A stretch of 64,000 nucleotides of DNA from CAYPAV01 sp964408805 (GTDB lineage: Bacteria > Pseudomonadota > Alphaproteobacteria > UBA8366): NCBI GenBank assembly GCA_964408805.1, contig CAYPAV010000002.1, forward strand, positions 1 through 64,000, read 5' to 3'. Below are positions 7,773 through 16,207 of this stretch, in pieces (position 1 is the first letter of the stretch; every line of letters starts with the position of its first letter). A program made the translations under genes and the position numbers. A model generated the notes under the pieces. That model worked only from the letters and a program-made list of their open reading frames with translations. It made no database searches and was not told where the DNA came from.

Positions 7773-8486
7773 ATGCCCGTGCAGGATTTCGCCCTTGCCT
7801 TTGCCGATGCGATGCGGCTCGTGATCGGTCTCGATCCGGACTTGATGGAAATCATTTCTCTCTCGCTCGAGGTCAGTCTCGCGGCGGTGCTGCTGGCGGC
7901 CTTGATCGGACTGCCGGTCGGTGCCGCGCTGGCGGTGGTGCGTTTCCCAGGACGGATCGCGGTCATCGTCCTCATGAACGCATTGATGGGCCTGCCGCCG
8001 GTCGTCGTCGGGCTGATGGTCTATCTGGCGCTGTCCAACGCCGGCGCCCTCGGCCCGCTCCAACTCCTTTACACGCCGACCGCGATGATCATCGCCCAGA
8101 CCCTTCTGGTCACCCCCATTGTGGCGGCATTGACGCGTCAGGTAATCGAGGACCTTTATCTCGAATACGAGGAACAGCTCCGCGCCTTCGGCGTCCGCCG
8201 GCGGCGGCTGGTGACGACACTGCTTTGGGATGCACGCTATCAATTGCTGACGAGCCTGCTGGCCGGCTTCGGGCGGGCGATCTCTGAGGTCGGCGCCGTC
8301 ATTATCGTCGGCGGCAACATCAATCATGCAACCCGGGTGATGACGACGACCATCGCGCTCGAGACATCGAAAGGCAATCTCGCTCTGGCCTTGGCGCTGG
8401 GCGCGGTACTGGTTGGCTTGGCAATCCTGATCAACGGCGGAGTCATGGCGCTCCGCGGCACCGCGGTCCGGCTGGCTTATGTCTGA
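7773..8486 (+). CDS. tupB: Tungstate ABC transporter, permease
   Basis: This 237-residue inner-membrane permease has about five hydrophobic segments and the binding-protein-dependent permease loop (EEQLRAFGVRRRRLVTTLLW ... GRAISEVGAVIIVGGN) that contacts the ATPase. The GRAISEVGAVIIVGGNI signature and the gene order with a TTST-type binding protein point to the TupABC tungstate family rather than ModB. A GGAGG site stands just before the ATG. The stop overlaps the ATPase start by 8 bp, so the two are translationally coupled. Specificity (tungstate over molybdate or sulfate) rests mainly on the binding protein. Confidence 0.9.
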   Translation: MPVQDFALAFADAMRLVIGLDPDLMEIISLSLEVSLAAVLLAALIGLPVGAALAVVRFPGRIAVIVLMNALMGLPPVVVGLMVYLALSNAGALGPLQLLYTPTAMIIAQTLLVTPIVAALTRQVIEDLYLEYEEQLRAFGVRRRRLVTTLLWDARYQLLTSLLAGFGRAISEVGAVIIVGGNINHATRVMTTTIALETSKGNLALALALGAVLVGLAILINGGVMALRGTAVRLAYV

Positions 8487-9219
8487 GACGGCGGAGATTT
8501 TGCCAGTGATCGCCGATGGCCTCGTCTTCGCGCGCGGCGGGCGCCGCCTCCTCGACGGCATCGATATCGCGATCGAGGGCGATGGGCTGACCGTCGTCCT
8601 TGGCGCCAACGGGGCCGGAAAAACCCTGCTGTTGCGCCTCCTCGCCGGGCTGACCCAGGCGGATAGCGGCGATATCACCTGGGCCGGACGCCCCCCCGAC
8701 CGGCGCCGCGCGCCCGGCCTCGGGCTGGTCTTTCAAAAACCGGTGCTGCTCCGTCGCTCCGCCTATGCCAATGTCCGCTACGCGCTGGACGCCAGGTTCG
8801 GGACGCGCGCAGCGCGTCGCAAGAGAGCGGTGGAGGCCCTGGCCCGCGCCGGCCTCGATCACCTGGCCGGCACACCCGCCCGGGTTCTCTCGGGCGGCGA
8901 GCAACAGCGCCTCGCCCTTGCCCGCGCCATGGTGGTGGATCCGGAGGCCCTGTTCCTGGACGAGCCGACCGCGAGCCTCGATCCCGGAGCCACGGCCGCC
9001 ATCGAAAACATGGCCCACGACGCCAGAGGCCGGGGCGCGAAGGTGCTTTGGATCACCCATGATCTGGCCCAGGCCCGGCGTCTCGCCGACGACATCGTCT
9101 TCCTGCACCAAGGACGCATCACCGAGCGGACATCGGCCGAGACATTCTTCGCTCGGCCCGAGAGCCCCGAGGCGCGGGCCTTCATCGCGGGCTATATCGA
9201 ACCGGAGTCGGCAGCATGA
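8479..9219 (+). CDS. tupC: Tungstate ABC transporter, ATP-binding protein
   Basis: This is a 246-residue ABC ATPase with Walker A GANGAGKTLLL, Q-loop GLVFQKPVLL, signature LSGGEQQRLALARA, Walker B ALFLDEPTASLD and switch His in WITHDL. All catalytic motifs are intact. It energises import by TupB and TupA. It overlaps tupB by 8 bp and tupA by 4 bp (ATGA), so the order tupB-tupC-tupA is one operon. It is somewhat short of the C-terminal regulatory extension seen in ModC, as usual for TupC. Confidence 0.9.
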   Translation: MSETAEILPVIADGLVFARGGRRLLDGIDIAIEGDGLTVVLGANGAGKTLLLRLLAGLTQADSGDITWAGRPPDRRRAPGLGLVFQKPVLLRRSAYANVRYALDARFGTRAARRKRAVEALARAGLDHLAGTPARVLSGGEQQRLALARAMVVDPEALFLDEPTASLDPGATAAIENMAHDARGRGAKVLWITHDLAQARRLADDIVFLHQGRITERTSAETFFARPESPEARAFIAGYIEPESAA

Positions 9220-10049
9220 CGAAAATCGGATTTAGGTTCGTCGCCGCGCTGGCGCTGGCGCTCCTTTCGGCCGGGCCGGCGGCGGCGGAATTTATCATCG
9301 TGCAATCCACCACCTCGACCCAGAATTCCGGCTTGCTGGATCACATTCTTCCCCGGTTCACGGCCAAGACGGGGATCGAGGTCCGGGTGGTCGCGGTCGG
9401 CACCGGCCAAGCGATCAAGAACGCGCGAAACGGCGACGGCGATGTGTTGCTCGTCCACGCCAAATCGGCCGAGGAAGCCTTCGTCCGCGAGGGCTTCGGG
9501 ATAAAGCGTCATGACCTGATGTACAACGACTTCGTGGTCGTCGGGCCGAGCAGCGACCCGGCCGGTATCGGCGGCCTATCAGATGCCCCCAAGGCGCTCG
9601 CCCGGATCGCGCTGACGAAAACACCCTTCGCCTCGCGCGGCGATGATTCGGGAACCCACAAGAAGGAACGCCAGCTCTGGAGCCTGGCCGGCCTCGTGCC
9701 CTGGAAGACGCGCGCCAAATGGTATCGCGAGACGGGCTCCGGCATGGGGGCGACGCTCAACGTCGCCGTGGCCATGGGCGCCTATGCCCTGACCGACCGG
9801 GCGACCTGGATTGCCTTTGCCAACAAGGGCCGCCACCGGGTCCTGGTCGAAGGCGACCGCCGGCTCTTCAACCAATATGGCGTGATCCTGGTGAACCCGG
9901 CGAAGCACCCAAGGGTCAAGGCGAAGGAAGGCAAGGCGCTCATTAACTGGCTGCTGTCGGAAGAGGGCCAAATGGCGATTGCCGGGTTCCGGGTCGCCGG
10001 CCGGCAACTCTTCTTTCCCAATGCGCGAACCGGGACCGAGCGCCGCTAA
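9216..10049 (+). CDS. tupA: Tungstate-binding periplasmic protein
   Basis: This 277-residue protein begins with a cleavable signal peptide (ALALALLSAGPAAA then EFIIVQST). Mature residues start with VQSTTSTQNSGLLDHILP, the TTST-type oxyanion-binding motif characteristic of TupA/WtpA-like tungstate binders. Also typical are GTGQAIKNARNGDGDVLLVH and SRGDDSGTHKKE. Established knowledge: TupA binds tungstate with very high affinity and discriminates against molybdate. Its C-terminus is convergent with, and overlaps by 4 bp, the end of the regulator gene. Confidence 0.92.
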   Translation: MTKIGFRFVAALALALLSAGPAAAEFIIVQSTTSTQNSGLLDHILPRFTAKTGIEVRVVAVGTGQAIKNARNGDGDVLLVHAKSAEEAFVREGFGIKRHDLMYNDFVVVGPSSDPAGIGGLSDAPKALARIALTKTPFASRGDDSGTHKKERQLWSLAGLVPWKTRAKWYRETGSGMGATLNVAVAMGAYALTDRATWIAFANKGRHRVLVEGDRRLFNQYGVILVNPAKHPRVKAKEGKALINWLLSEEGQMAIAGFRVAGRQLFFPNARTGTERR

Positions 10050-10927
10050 GGCCCGTTGTAGCGTACACCACCGAGACCAGAGATATCGTATCCCGCGAAT
10101 TCCGCCGCGCACGCCGCGAAGGCTTCGCTCCGGGCGAAGTCGAGCAGGGTCTGGACCGGTGCCTCGAAATAGTCGCGCCGCCGGATCGCCAGGTCGTAGC
10201 GTTCTTGGAACAAAGGCACGAAATCGAGGCGATATTGCCGGGCCACGGTCTCGACCCCGATCCCGGCATCGGCTTTTCCCTCGGCAACGGCAAGGGCCAC
10301 ATCCGCCTCGCTCCGCGCCGGGGGCTCGATCATCCGAAGTGACGCGGCGTCGCGCCCATCGCGGCGCATGAGATAATCGAGCAGCAGATAGCTCCCCGCC
10401 TGTTTCTGGCGAGGGATGAAGAGTTTCCCGTCGAGATCGGCCAGACTTCTAATCCCTTTCGGATTGCCGGGCCCGACGATCAGGCCTTGGCTGCGCCGGG
10501 CCCATTCAATCAGCACGACCGGCTGGCCCCGCAGCGCCGTACGCACATGATCGATATTCCAATCCTCGCGTTCGGGCTCATAGACATGAAGGCCGCAGGC
10601 GACCGCCTCGCCCGCCGCGACCCTGGACAGTCCATCCAGACTGCCGTCGTAGAAACTGGCGATCCCGCTCCCCGACTCCCGGAGCGCCCAATCGAGAAGT
10701 GGGTCATGGCTGCCGGCCAGAACCAGGGGCGGCGTCAGGAGCCCCTCCATACCATCGCCGTATTCCGCGTGGCGACGCACCCAGGCCTCGACCAATTCCC
10801 GCGGGAACAGCAATTTGCCGGTCACGCGGCTGACCGGAATATCGCCTTGCCGGACCAATTCGTAGATCGTCCGCTCCTTGACGCGGAGGAGCGTCGCGAC
10901 TTCCTTTGTGGTCAGGAATTCCGCCAT
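10046..10927 (-). CDS. HTH (excisionase-type) regulator with periplasmic-binding-protein-like domain
   Basis: From the ATG at 10927 the product is 293 residues; upstream in-frame codons are antisense to rimO and should be ignored. Residues 1-50 are an excisionase/MerR-like helix-turn-helix (FLTTKEVATLLRVKERTIYELVRQGDI). The rest is a substrate-binding-protein-like domain (SHDPLLDWALRE, GNPKGIRSLADLDGK, GKADAGIGVETVARQY). Proteins with this architecture sit beside molybdate or tungstate transporters and are thought to sense the oxyanion or cofactor. Here it is convergent with tupA and follows rimO by 7 bases, so it may be co-transcribed with rimO. Control of tupBCA is an inference. Confidence 0.82.
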   Translation of the reverse strand: MAEFLTTKEVATLLRVKERTIYELVRQGDIPVSRVTGKLLFPRELVEAWVRRHAEYGDGMEGLLTPPLVLAGSHDPLLDWALRESGSGIASFYDGSLDGLSRVAAGEAVACGLHVYEPEREDWNIDHVRTALRGQPVVLIEWARRSQGLIVGPGNPKGIRSLADLDGKLFIPRQKQAGSYLLLDYLMRRDGRDAASLRMIEPPARSEADVALAVAEGKADAGIGVETVARQYRLDFVPLFQERYDLAIRRRDYFEAPVQTLLDFARSEAFAACAAEFAGYDISGLGGVRYNGP

Positions 10928-10934
10928 CGAACCG

Positions 10935-12260
10935 TCACTCCGCGAACGGGCGGGCGATGAGATCATAATCTTCCGCCCGCTCGACCGTAGCCCGCAGCAT
11001 ATCGCCCGGTTCGAGGCCGTCGGCATCGTCCAGAATGACAGCGCCGTCGACCTCGGGCGCGTCCCACTTGGAACGGCCGACGGCCCCCCCGCCATCGACC
11101 TCGTCGACGATGACATCAATCACTTGTCCAACCTTCTCCTGCTGTCGCTCGGTGGCAATGCCATGCTGCCATTCCATCAGCCGGTGCCAGCGCTCGTCCT
11201 TCACTTCTTCCGGGACCGCCGGGGAAATATCATTGGCGACGGCACCTTCGACGGCCTCGTATTTGAAGCAGCCCACCCGATCGAGACGCGCCGCCTCAAG
11301 CCATTCCAGAAGCGATTCGAACTCCGCTTCCGTCTCGCCCGGGAACCCCACGATGAAGGTGGAGCGGATCGCGAGATCGGGAACGTCCCGGCGCCAGGCC
11401 TCGATCCGCCGCAATACCTTCTCGTTGTCGGCGGGGCGGCGCATGACCTTCAGGATACGAGGGCTCGAATGCTGAAACGGAATGTCGAGATAGGGCAGAA
11501 TCTTGCCTTCCGCCATCAATTCGGTGACCGCGTCGACATGAGGATAGGGGTAGACATAGTGCAGCCGAACCCAGACCCCGAATTCGCCGAGGGCACGGGC
11601 CAGATCGATGAAACGGGCCGCAACCGTCTGGCCCCGCCAATCGCTTTTCGCATAGCCGATGTCCCGGCCATAGGCGCTGGTGTCCTGGGAGATGACCAGC
11701 AGTTCCTTGACGCCGGCATGGACCAGGCGCTCGGCCTCGTAGAGCACGTCGTTCGCGGCCCGGCTCGCGAGGTTGCCTCGGATTTGGGGAATGATGCAGA
11801 AGCTGCAACGATTGTCGCAGCCTTCGGAAATTTTCAGATAGGCATAGTGGCGGGGCGTCAGACGCAATCCCTCGGGCGGCACCAGATCGCTGTAGGGATC
11901 GTGAGGCGGCGGCAAGGCTTCGTGCACCGCGCCGACGACGGCCTCGTATTGATGCGGCCCTGTGACCGCGAGCACATCGGGATGATCCGCCCGGATGCGG
12001 TCGGCCTCGAGGCCGAGACAACCTGTTACGATCACCCGGCCGTTCCGCGCCATCGCCTCGCCGATGGCCTCGAGCGATTCCGCTTTGGCGCTGTCGAGAA
12101 AACCGCAGGTATTGACCAGCACCAGATCCGCGCCCTCGTAACTGCCGGAGAGGGCGTAGCCCTCCGCGCGAAGTTTAGAGATAATCCGCTCGGAATCGAC
12201 CAGCGCCTTCGGACAACCGAGGCTGACGATGCCGATTTTGGGATCGGGTGACTGCATCAC
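10935..12260 (-). CDS. rimO: Ribosomal protein S12 methylthiotransferase RimO
   Basis: This is a radical-SAM methylthiotransferase that adds a methylthio group to the conserved Asp of ribosomal protein S12. The three parts are visible: the N-terminal UPF0004 domain with SLGCPKALVDSE, the radical-SAM cluster C148-x3-C152-x2-C155 in EGCDNRCSFCIIP, and a C-terminal TRAM domain (VDVIVDEVDGGGAVGRSKWDAPEVDG). Additional cluster cysteines lie at residue 16 (GCP), about 52 (NTCGF) and about 81 (GCLG). Length (441) is normal. Confidence 0.95.
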   Translation of the reverse strand: MMQSPDPKIGIVSLGCPKALVDSERIISKLRAEGYALSGSYEGADLVLVNTCGFLDSAKAESLEAIGEAMARNGRVIVTGCLGLEADRIRADHPDVLAVTGPHQYEAVVGAVHEALPPPHDPYSDLVPPEGLRLTPRHYAYLKISEGCDNRCSFCIIPQIRGNLASRAANDVLYEAERLVHAGVKELLVISQDTSAYGRDIGYAKSDWRGQTVAARFIDLARALGEFGVWVRLHYVYPYPHVDAVTELMAEGKILPYLDIPFQHSSPRILKVMRRPADNEKVLRRIEAWRRDVPDLAIRSTFIVGFPGETEAEFESLLEWLEAARLDRVGCFKYEAVEGAVANDISPAVPEEVKDERWHRLMEWQHGIATERQQEKVGQVIDVIVDEVDGGGAVGRSKWDAPEVDGAVILDDADGLEPGDMLRATVERAEDYDLIARPFAE

Positions 12261-12300
12261 CGCGTTATACCGCGCGGGGCGATAGCGTCAAAGGCCGGCC

Positions 12301-12657
12301 TCAGTTCTCCGGCGGCGCCTGGATCCACATGCCTTTTTCGACCGCGGGACGGGCGCTCAATTCGTCGAACCAGCGTTTCACGTTCGGGAATTCGGCGAGA
12401 TCTACCAACTGCCACTCATAGCGCGCGGCCCAGGGATAGGTCGCGATATCGGCGATGGTATATTCGTCGCAGCCGAGATATTTCGACTCCGCCAAGCGCT
12501 TGTCCATCACCCCATAGAGACGGCGGCATTCGTCGCCGTAGCGTTTCTTGCCATAGGACACGTCTTCCTTGGCGGCACGCTCGAAGTGGTGGACCTGGCC
12601 GAACATCGGGCCGACACCGCCCATCTGCCACATCAGCCATTGCAACACCCGCGCAAA
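12301..12657 (-). pseudogene. Glutathione S-transferase remnant, N-terminal domain lost
   Basis: From about RVLQWLMWQMGG to the stop this matches the C-terminal helical domain of GstB/YghU-like glutathione S-transferases (QVHHFERAAKEDV, RYGDECRRLYGVMDKRLAES, YTIADIATYPWAARYEW, FPNVKRWFDELSARPAV). The N-terminal ~85-residue thioredoxin-fold half that binds glutathione is missing. The open frame runs on to 12750, but those residues do not look like a GST and are antisense to the promoter and start of the next gene. A deletion or rearrangement near 12655 has beheaded the gene, so I expect no glutathione transfer activity. Confidence 0.75.
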
Positions 12658-12748
12658 CGTTTCCAACCAAGGCGGGCTTGCAATTTCGGCCGGGATGCTA
12701 GACTCCTCGATTGGTGTTGGCAAACCGAACGACGGGGGGAAAGAGGTC

Positions 12749-13036
12749 ATGCCGGCTTACTTAATCGCCGATATCGAAGTCACCAATCCCGAGGGTTTCA
12801 AGAAATACCAGGAAGCCGTGCCCGGCACGATCGAGAAGCACGGCGGCAAGTACATCGCCCGGGGCGGCGAGGTCGATATCGTCGAAGGGGATTGGCGCCC
12901 AAAACGAATGGTAATCCTCGAATTTCCCAACATGACGACGCTCCGGAAGTGGTACGATTCGAACGATTACCAGGCCATCCTGGCGCATCGGACCGACAAT
13001 TCCGAAGGCTCGGTCGTTTTCGTGGAAGGCTATTGA
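12749..13036 (+). CDS. DUF1330 family protein
   Basis: This 95-residue protein starts at MPAYLIADIEVTNPEGF, has GKYIARGGEVDIVEGDW centrally, and ends in VFVEGY. The length and motifs fit DUF1330, a ferredoxin-like dimeric alpha/beta-barrel family of unknown role often found beside hydrolases or catabolic genes. A strong GGGGGGAAAGAGG site stands before the ATG. Its stop (TGA) overlaps a TTG start of the next hydrolase gene, so the two are coupled. It lies head to head with the broken GST gene. Confidence 0.87.
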   Translation: MPAYLIADIEVTNPEGFKKYQEAVPGTIEKHGGKYIARGGEVDIVEGDWRPKRMVILEFPNMTTLRKWYDSNDYQAILAHRTDNSEGSVVFVEGY

Positions 13037-13872
13037 ACGCACCGATCTACGCCACGCGTGACATCGCCGACGCGGCCGAACGGGTGACGACGCCCGCGGG
13101 CGCCGGCGAGCTGGTCTGGCATATCTGGGGGTCGGGCTCACCGCTCGTTCTGCTGCACGGCGATTACGGCTCGTGGAGCCACTGGATCCGCAACATTCCC
13201 GCACTCCAAGATCGATTCCGACTCCTCGTCCCTGATATTCCGGGTTATGGCGATTCGGCGTTGCCGGAGAACGACGACCTCGTCGGGGAAGCGGTGACCT
13301 ATCTTGCCGAAGGACTCGACTTCCTGCTCCCGAGCGCGACGGCATACGACTTGGCTGGTTTCTCGCTCGGCGGCATCCACGCGACGCATCTCGCGGCTCG
13401 TCACGGCACCCGAACGCGGCGGTTGGTTCTGATCGGTGCCGGCGGCATGGGTATCGCGGACCCGATCGCCTATCCCCGCCCGCTTCGGCGCCTCTCGCGC
13501 GACATGGACGAACAAACGCGTGCCGCCATCCACGAGAACAACCTGGCCTCTGTGATGTTCCACGATCCAGCCAAGGTCGACGCTCTCGCCATCGAGCTCC
13601 AGGACGAAAACACACGGCGGACGCGCGTCCGCGCAACCGGCATTCCCGAGAGCGATATCCTGCTCCGCGCCCTGCCCACGACCCAGGCACAGCTCTTCGG
13701 CATCTGGGGAGAGCACGACGTCTTCTCCGTCGGCGGGGTCCCGCTCAGGGCAGAGATCCTGCGCGCCCACAAGGTCGATATCGATTTCCGCATCGTCGAC
13801 GGTGCCGGCCATTGGGTGATCTACGAGGCCGCCGACACCGTCAACGCGATGTTGTTGGAGATGCTGGGGTAG
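13033..13872 (+). CDS. Alpha/beta hydrolase
   Basis: The chosen start is TTG at 13033, overlapping the previous stop; coding evidence begins at once (NAPIYATRDIADAAE), while the long open frame further upstream is a shadow of the DUF1330 gene. The 279-residue product has the oxyanion motif LLHGDYGSWSHWIRN, the nucleophile elbow GFSLGG (Ser), acid-region IWGEHDVFS and the catalytic His in GAGHWVIYE. These are features of esterase / C-C hydrolase-like enzymes; the substrate is unknown. Coupling with DUF1330 suggests a small catabolic unit. Confidence 0.85.
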   Translation: MNAPIYATRDIADAAERVTTPAGAGELVWHIWGSGSPLVLLHGDYGSWSHWIRNIPALQDRFRLLVPDIPGYGDSALPENDDLVGEAVTYLAEGLDFLLPSATAYDLAGFSLGGIHATHLAARHGTRTRRLVLIGAGGMGIADPIAYPRPLRRLSRDMDEQTRAAIHENNLASVMFHDPAKVDALAIELQDENTRRTRVRATGIPESDILLRALPTTQAQLFGIWGEHDVFSVGGVPLRAEILRAHKVDIDFRIVDGAGHWVIYEAADTVNAMLLEMLG

Positions 13873-13998
13873 GCCTCGTCCCTGTGCCCGGCGCTTGTAC
13901 TGTTCGTCGTCGAACATCCATTTCCGCTCCGCATCCGTGACGTTGCCCCGGGGGCGAGACAAGCGGCGAACCCATCATGATCGGGCGAGGGACATGCT

Positions 13999-15216
13999 CT
14001 AGGCCTGCTGAGCCCGACCGCGCCGATCAAGGCCGAAACTCCTCGGGAGATAACGGGCATAATGGGCGAGCAGAAACATGAGCCCGCCGCTCGCGACGAA
14101 GACGGCCGGCAAGGGGAACACCAGCAAAAGCACCGAGTAGAGGGCCGGCATCGACAACCTGGCACTCTCGCGATAGGTCGCGTAGACGCTGGTCATCTCG
14201 GCCCGTTCGCGCGCGCGCACCGATCGAAGGAAGGGAACGTTACCCGCCCCGTCGGTGATGCTGGCGGCGAAGGCGGCGGCGACGAGCAGGACGGCGCCAA
14301 CCATCGGCAACGCCATGGCTCCGCCGACCAAAACGGAGAAGAAACCGGTCACCACATAGCCGAAGACCAGCAGCCAGCGGATGCCCTTCCGCCGCCCGAC
14401 CCAACCCCAGAACGTCACGGTGAAGAGCCCGGCCGACCCGACCGAGGCGATGATGCCGCCCGCTTCCTCCCCGAGCCCCGTGGCGACGGCGTAGATCGGC
14501 GCGTAGATATAGAACATGTTCCACCAAGCGGCGCGCCCGACCGACAGCAGCCAGGCAAGCACGAGGCGCGGCTGGACGGAGAAACGGCGGATGAAGCGGA
14601 GCGGATTGGTCTGCGGCGGTGCCGCGGTCGCCGAGCCCGCCACCGCGCGCGGCACCCGAAGCGTCCAAAAATAGAGGATCAGAGCCAGGGAGAGCCCGCC
14701 GCTCAGCACGTAGGGCGACCAAGGGGCGATCCGCGTCGCCAGGAAGACACCGAGCACCGGTCCCGTCATCCAGCCGATGCCGGCGAACAGCATCCGCACC
14801 GGCTCGAATCGCGTCAGATCGGCCTTCGGAATATTGTCGAGAACATAGAGGTTGAGACAGATCGTCAGCGCCGCCCCGCCCAGCATCTGCAGGATAAGGC
14901 CGACCGTGAAGGCCGCGATGTGCTGTCGACTCAGCAACACCACGGCCCCAAGAAGACAGGCGGAACCGAGCGCCAATGTCCATCGGCGGCGCAATCGCCC
15001 GACCCACCACGGCACCGAGAGCGCGCCGAACAGCCCGACCGTGCTGGCACCGAAATACAGCACGCTGACCTTCTGCGCGTCCGCCAGGATGGCATAAGCG
15101 TGCAGCGGCACGACCGTGATCAGCATCGCCCGCGCCATCGAATCGAGCGAGAACAGGAGCAGGAAGGCGGGCGCGCTCGGGCGCCGCAAATCGCCGAGGA
15201 GATCGACACTCGCCAT
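13999..15216 (-). CDS. MFS transporter
   Basis: This is a 405-residue major facilitator superfamily protein with about 12 hydrophobic segments. It starts at MASVDLLGDL, chosen over an upstream ATG (15255) because a GGAG/GAGG site precedes it. The loop between helices 2 and 3 carries GRLRRRWTLALGSA, a typical A-loop. Central IIASVGSAGLFTVTFWGWVGRRKGIR marks the second half. The substrate is unknown. Divergent to it is a TIM-barrel isomerase. The gap 13873-13998 shows an MSRPRGNVTDAERKWMFDDE-like minus reading that might be a gene scrap. Confidence 0.82.
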   Translation of the reverse strand: MASVDLLGDLRRPSAPAFLLLFSLDSMARAMLITVVPLHAYAILADAQKVSVLYFGASTVGLFGALSVPWWVGRLRRRWTLALGSACLLGAVVLLSRQHIAAFTVGLILQMLGGAALTICLNLYVLDNIPKADLTRFEPVRMLFAGIGWMTGPVLGVFLATRIAPWSPYVLSGGLSLALILYFWTLRVPRAVAGSATAAPPQTNPLRFIRRFSVQPRLVLAWLLSVGRAAWWNMFYIYAPIYAVATGLGEEAGGIIASVGSAGLFTVTFWGWVGRRKGIRWLLVFGYVVTGFFSVLVGGAMALPMVGAVLLVAAAFAASITDGAGNVPFLRSVRARERAEMTSVYATYRESARLSMPALYSVLLLVFPLPAVFVASGGLMFLLAHYARYLPRSFGLDRRGRAQQA

Positions 15217-15321
15217 CTGGTCCTCGCTCCGGGGAAACCATATCCTGCTCGCCAAGGTAACGGTCGCGCGCGCGCGCGGCCATCACTTGATTGGCAAGTA
15301 CTTTGACGAGGCGAAAGCGGC

Positions 15322-16152
15322 ATGAACTTGAAGGATCGTATCGGTGTCGATCTCGGACGGCGGGTCTCGTTGGAGGACGGCCTCCAATGGGCCATCGAAA
15401 CCGGTGTCAAATTCATCGACGCCCAACTCGACATCGCCCCCAACGGGCTGGAAACCTTCGATGAAGCGCGCGCCACGCCGATCCGCGATAAGGCGCACGA
15501 ACACGGCATCCATCTCGGCCTGCACACACTCTCCGGCGTCAACATCGCGGAGTTCTCACCCCATCTCTCGCCCGCGATCGACGCCTACCTCGGGGACTAC
15601 ATCGATGTCGCCATGCGGCTCGGGGCGGAATGGGTGGTGGTTCATCCAGGTCACCATTTCGGAAATGACAAGACCCTCCGCATGGAGGCCGCGGTCGAAC
15701 ACATTCAACGCGCCGCGGAATATGCGGAAGGGGTCGGGGCCACGCTCTATCTCGAGAACATGAACTGGGAGCCGGACCTTGCGGAGGTCCACTACCTGGC
15801 ACATACGGTCGAGGAGACGCGCTACTACTTCGACCGATTGACCTCCCCCAACCTCAAATGGTCGTTCACGGTCAACCACGCCCATTTGGTGACGGACGGG
15901 ATCGACGGTTTCATCGACGGTCTCGATATGGACCGACTGGGCGAAGTCAGGATCGCCGATTGCACCGGCGACTACGAGGTTCACATGATCCCGGGCGAGG
16001 GCAATATCGATTTCGGACATATGTTCAAGCGCATCGAGGAAACGGGTTTCACCGGGCACTACATGAACGCCTTCGCCGGTTTGGACGAAATGAACGCCGC
16101 CAGGGACCATCTTGTCGCGCGCGCCCGGGAAGTGGGCGTCAAGGTGGATTGA
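15322..16152 (+). CDS. Sugar phosphate isomerase/epimerase (AP-endonuclease-2-like TIM barrel)
   Basis: This 276-residue protein has TIM-barrel strand ends rich in metal ligands: HLGLHTLSG, WVVVHPGHHFG, LYLENMNW, FTVNHAHLV, VRIADCTGDYEVHMIPGEGNIDF. These match the xylose isomerase-like / AP endonuclease family 2 fold, where Glu, His and Asp ligands bind divalent metal and carry out isomerisation or epimerisation of sugars. The MIPGEGNIDFGHMF stretch is a hallmark of these isomerase-type members. The reaction is not determinable. It runs toward a decayed dioxygenase gene. Confidence 0.82.
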   Translation: MNLKDRIGVDLGRRVSLEDGLQWAIETGVKFIDAQLDIAPNGLETFDEARATPIRDKAHEHGIHLGLHTLSGVNIAEFSPHLSPAIDAYLGDYIDVAMRLGAEWVVVHPGHHFGNDKTLRMEAAVEHIQRAAEYAEGVGATLYLENMNWEPDLAEVHYLAHTVEETRYYFDRLTSPNLKWSFTVNHAHLVTDGIDGFIDGLDMDRLGEVRIADCTGDYEVHMIPGEGNIDFGHMFKRIEETGFTGHYMNAFAGLDEMNAARDHLVARAREVGVKVD

Positions 16153-16207
16153 GGGCCCGACCGTTCGGCCCATATGGAAGTTTACCGATTCCTGGAAGAA
16201 CGAGCTC

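Noticed and set aside
10878..12251. 457-codon open frame on the plus strand opposite rimO
   Set aside because: It is the antisense shadow of rimO; its residue pattern is low-complexity GC shadow and rimO motifs on the other strand are complete.
14062..15306. 414-codon plus-strand frame opposite the MFS gene
   Set aside because: It is rich in Arg, Gln and His without domains, as expected for antisense of membrane-protein codons.
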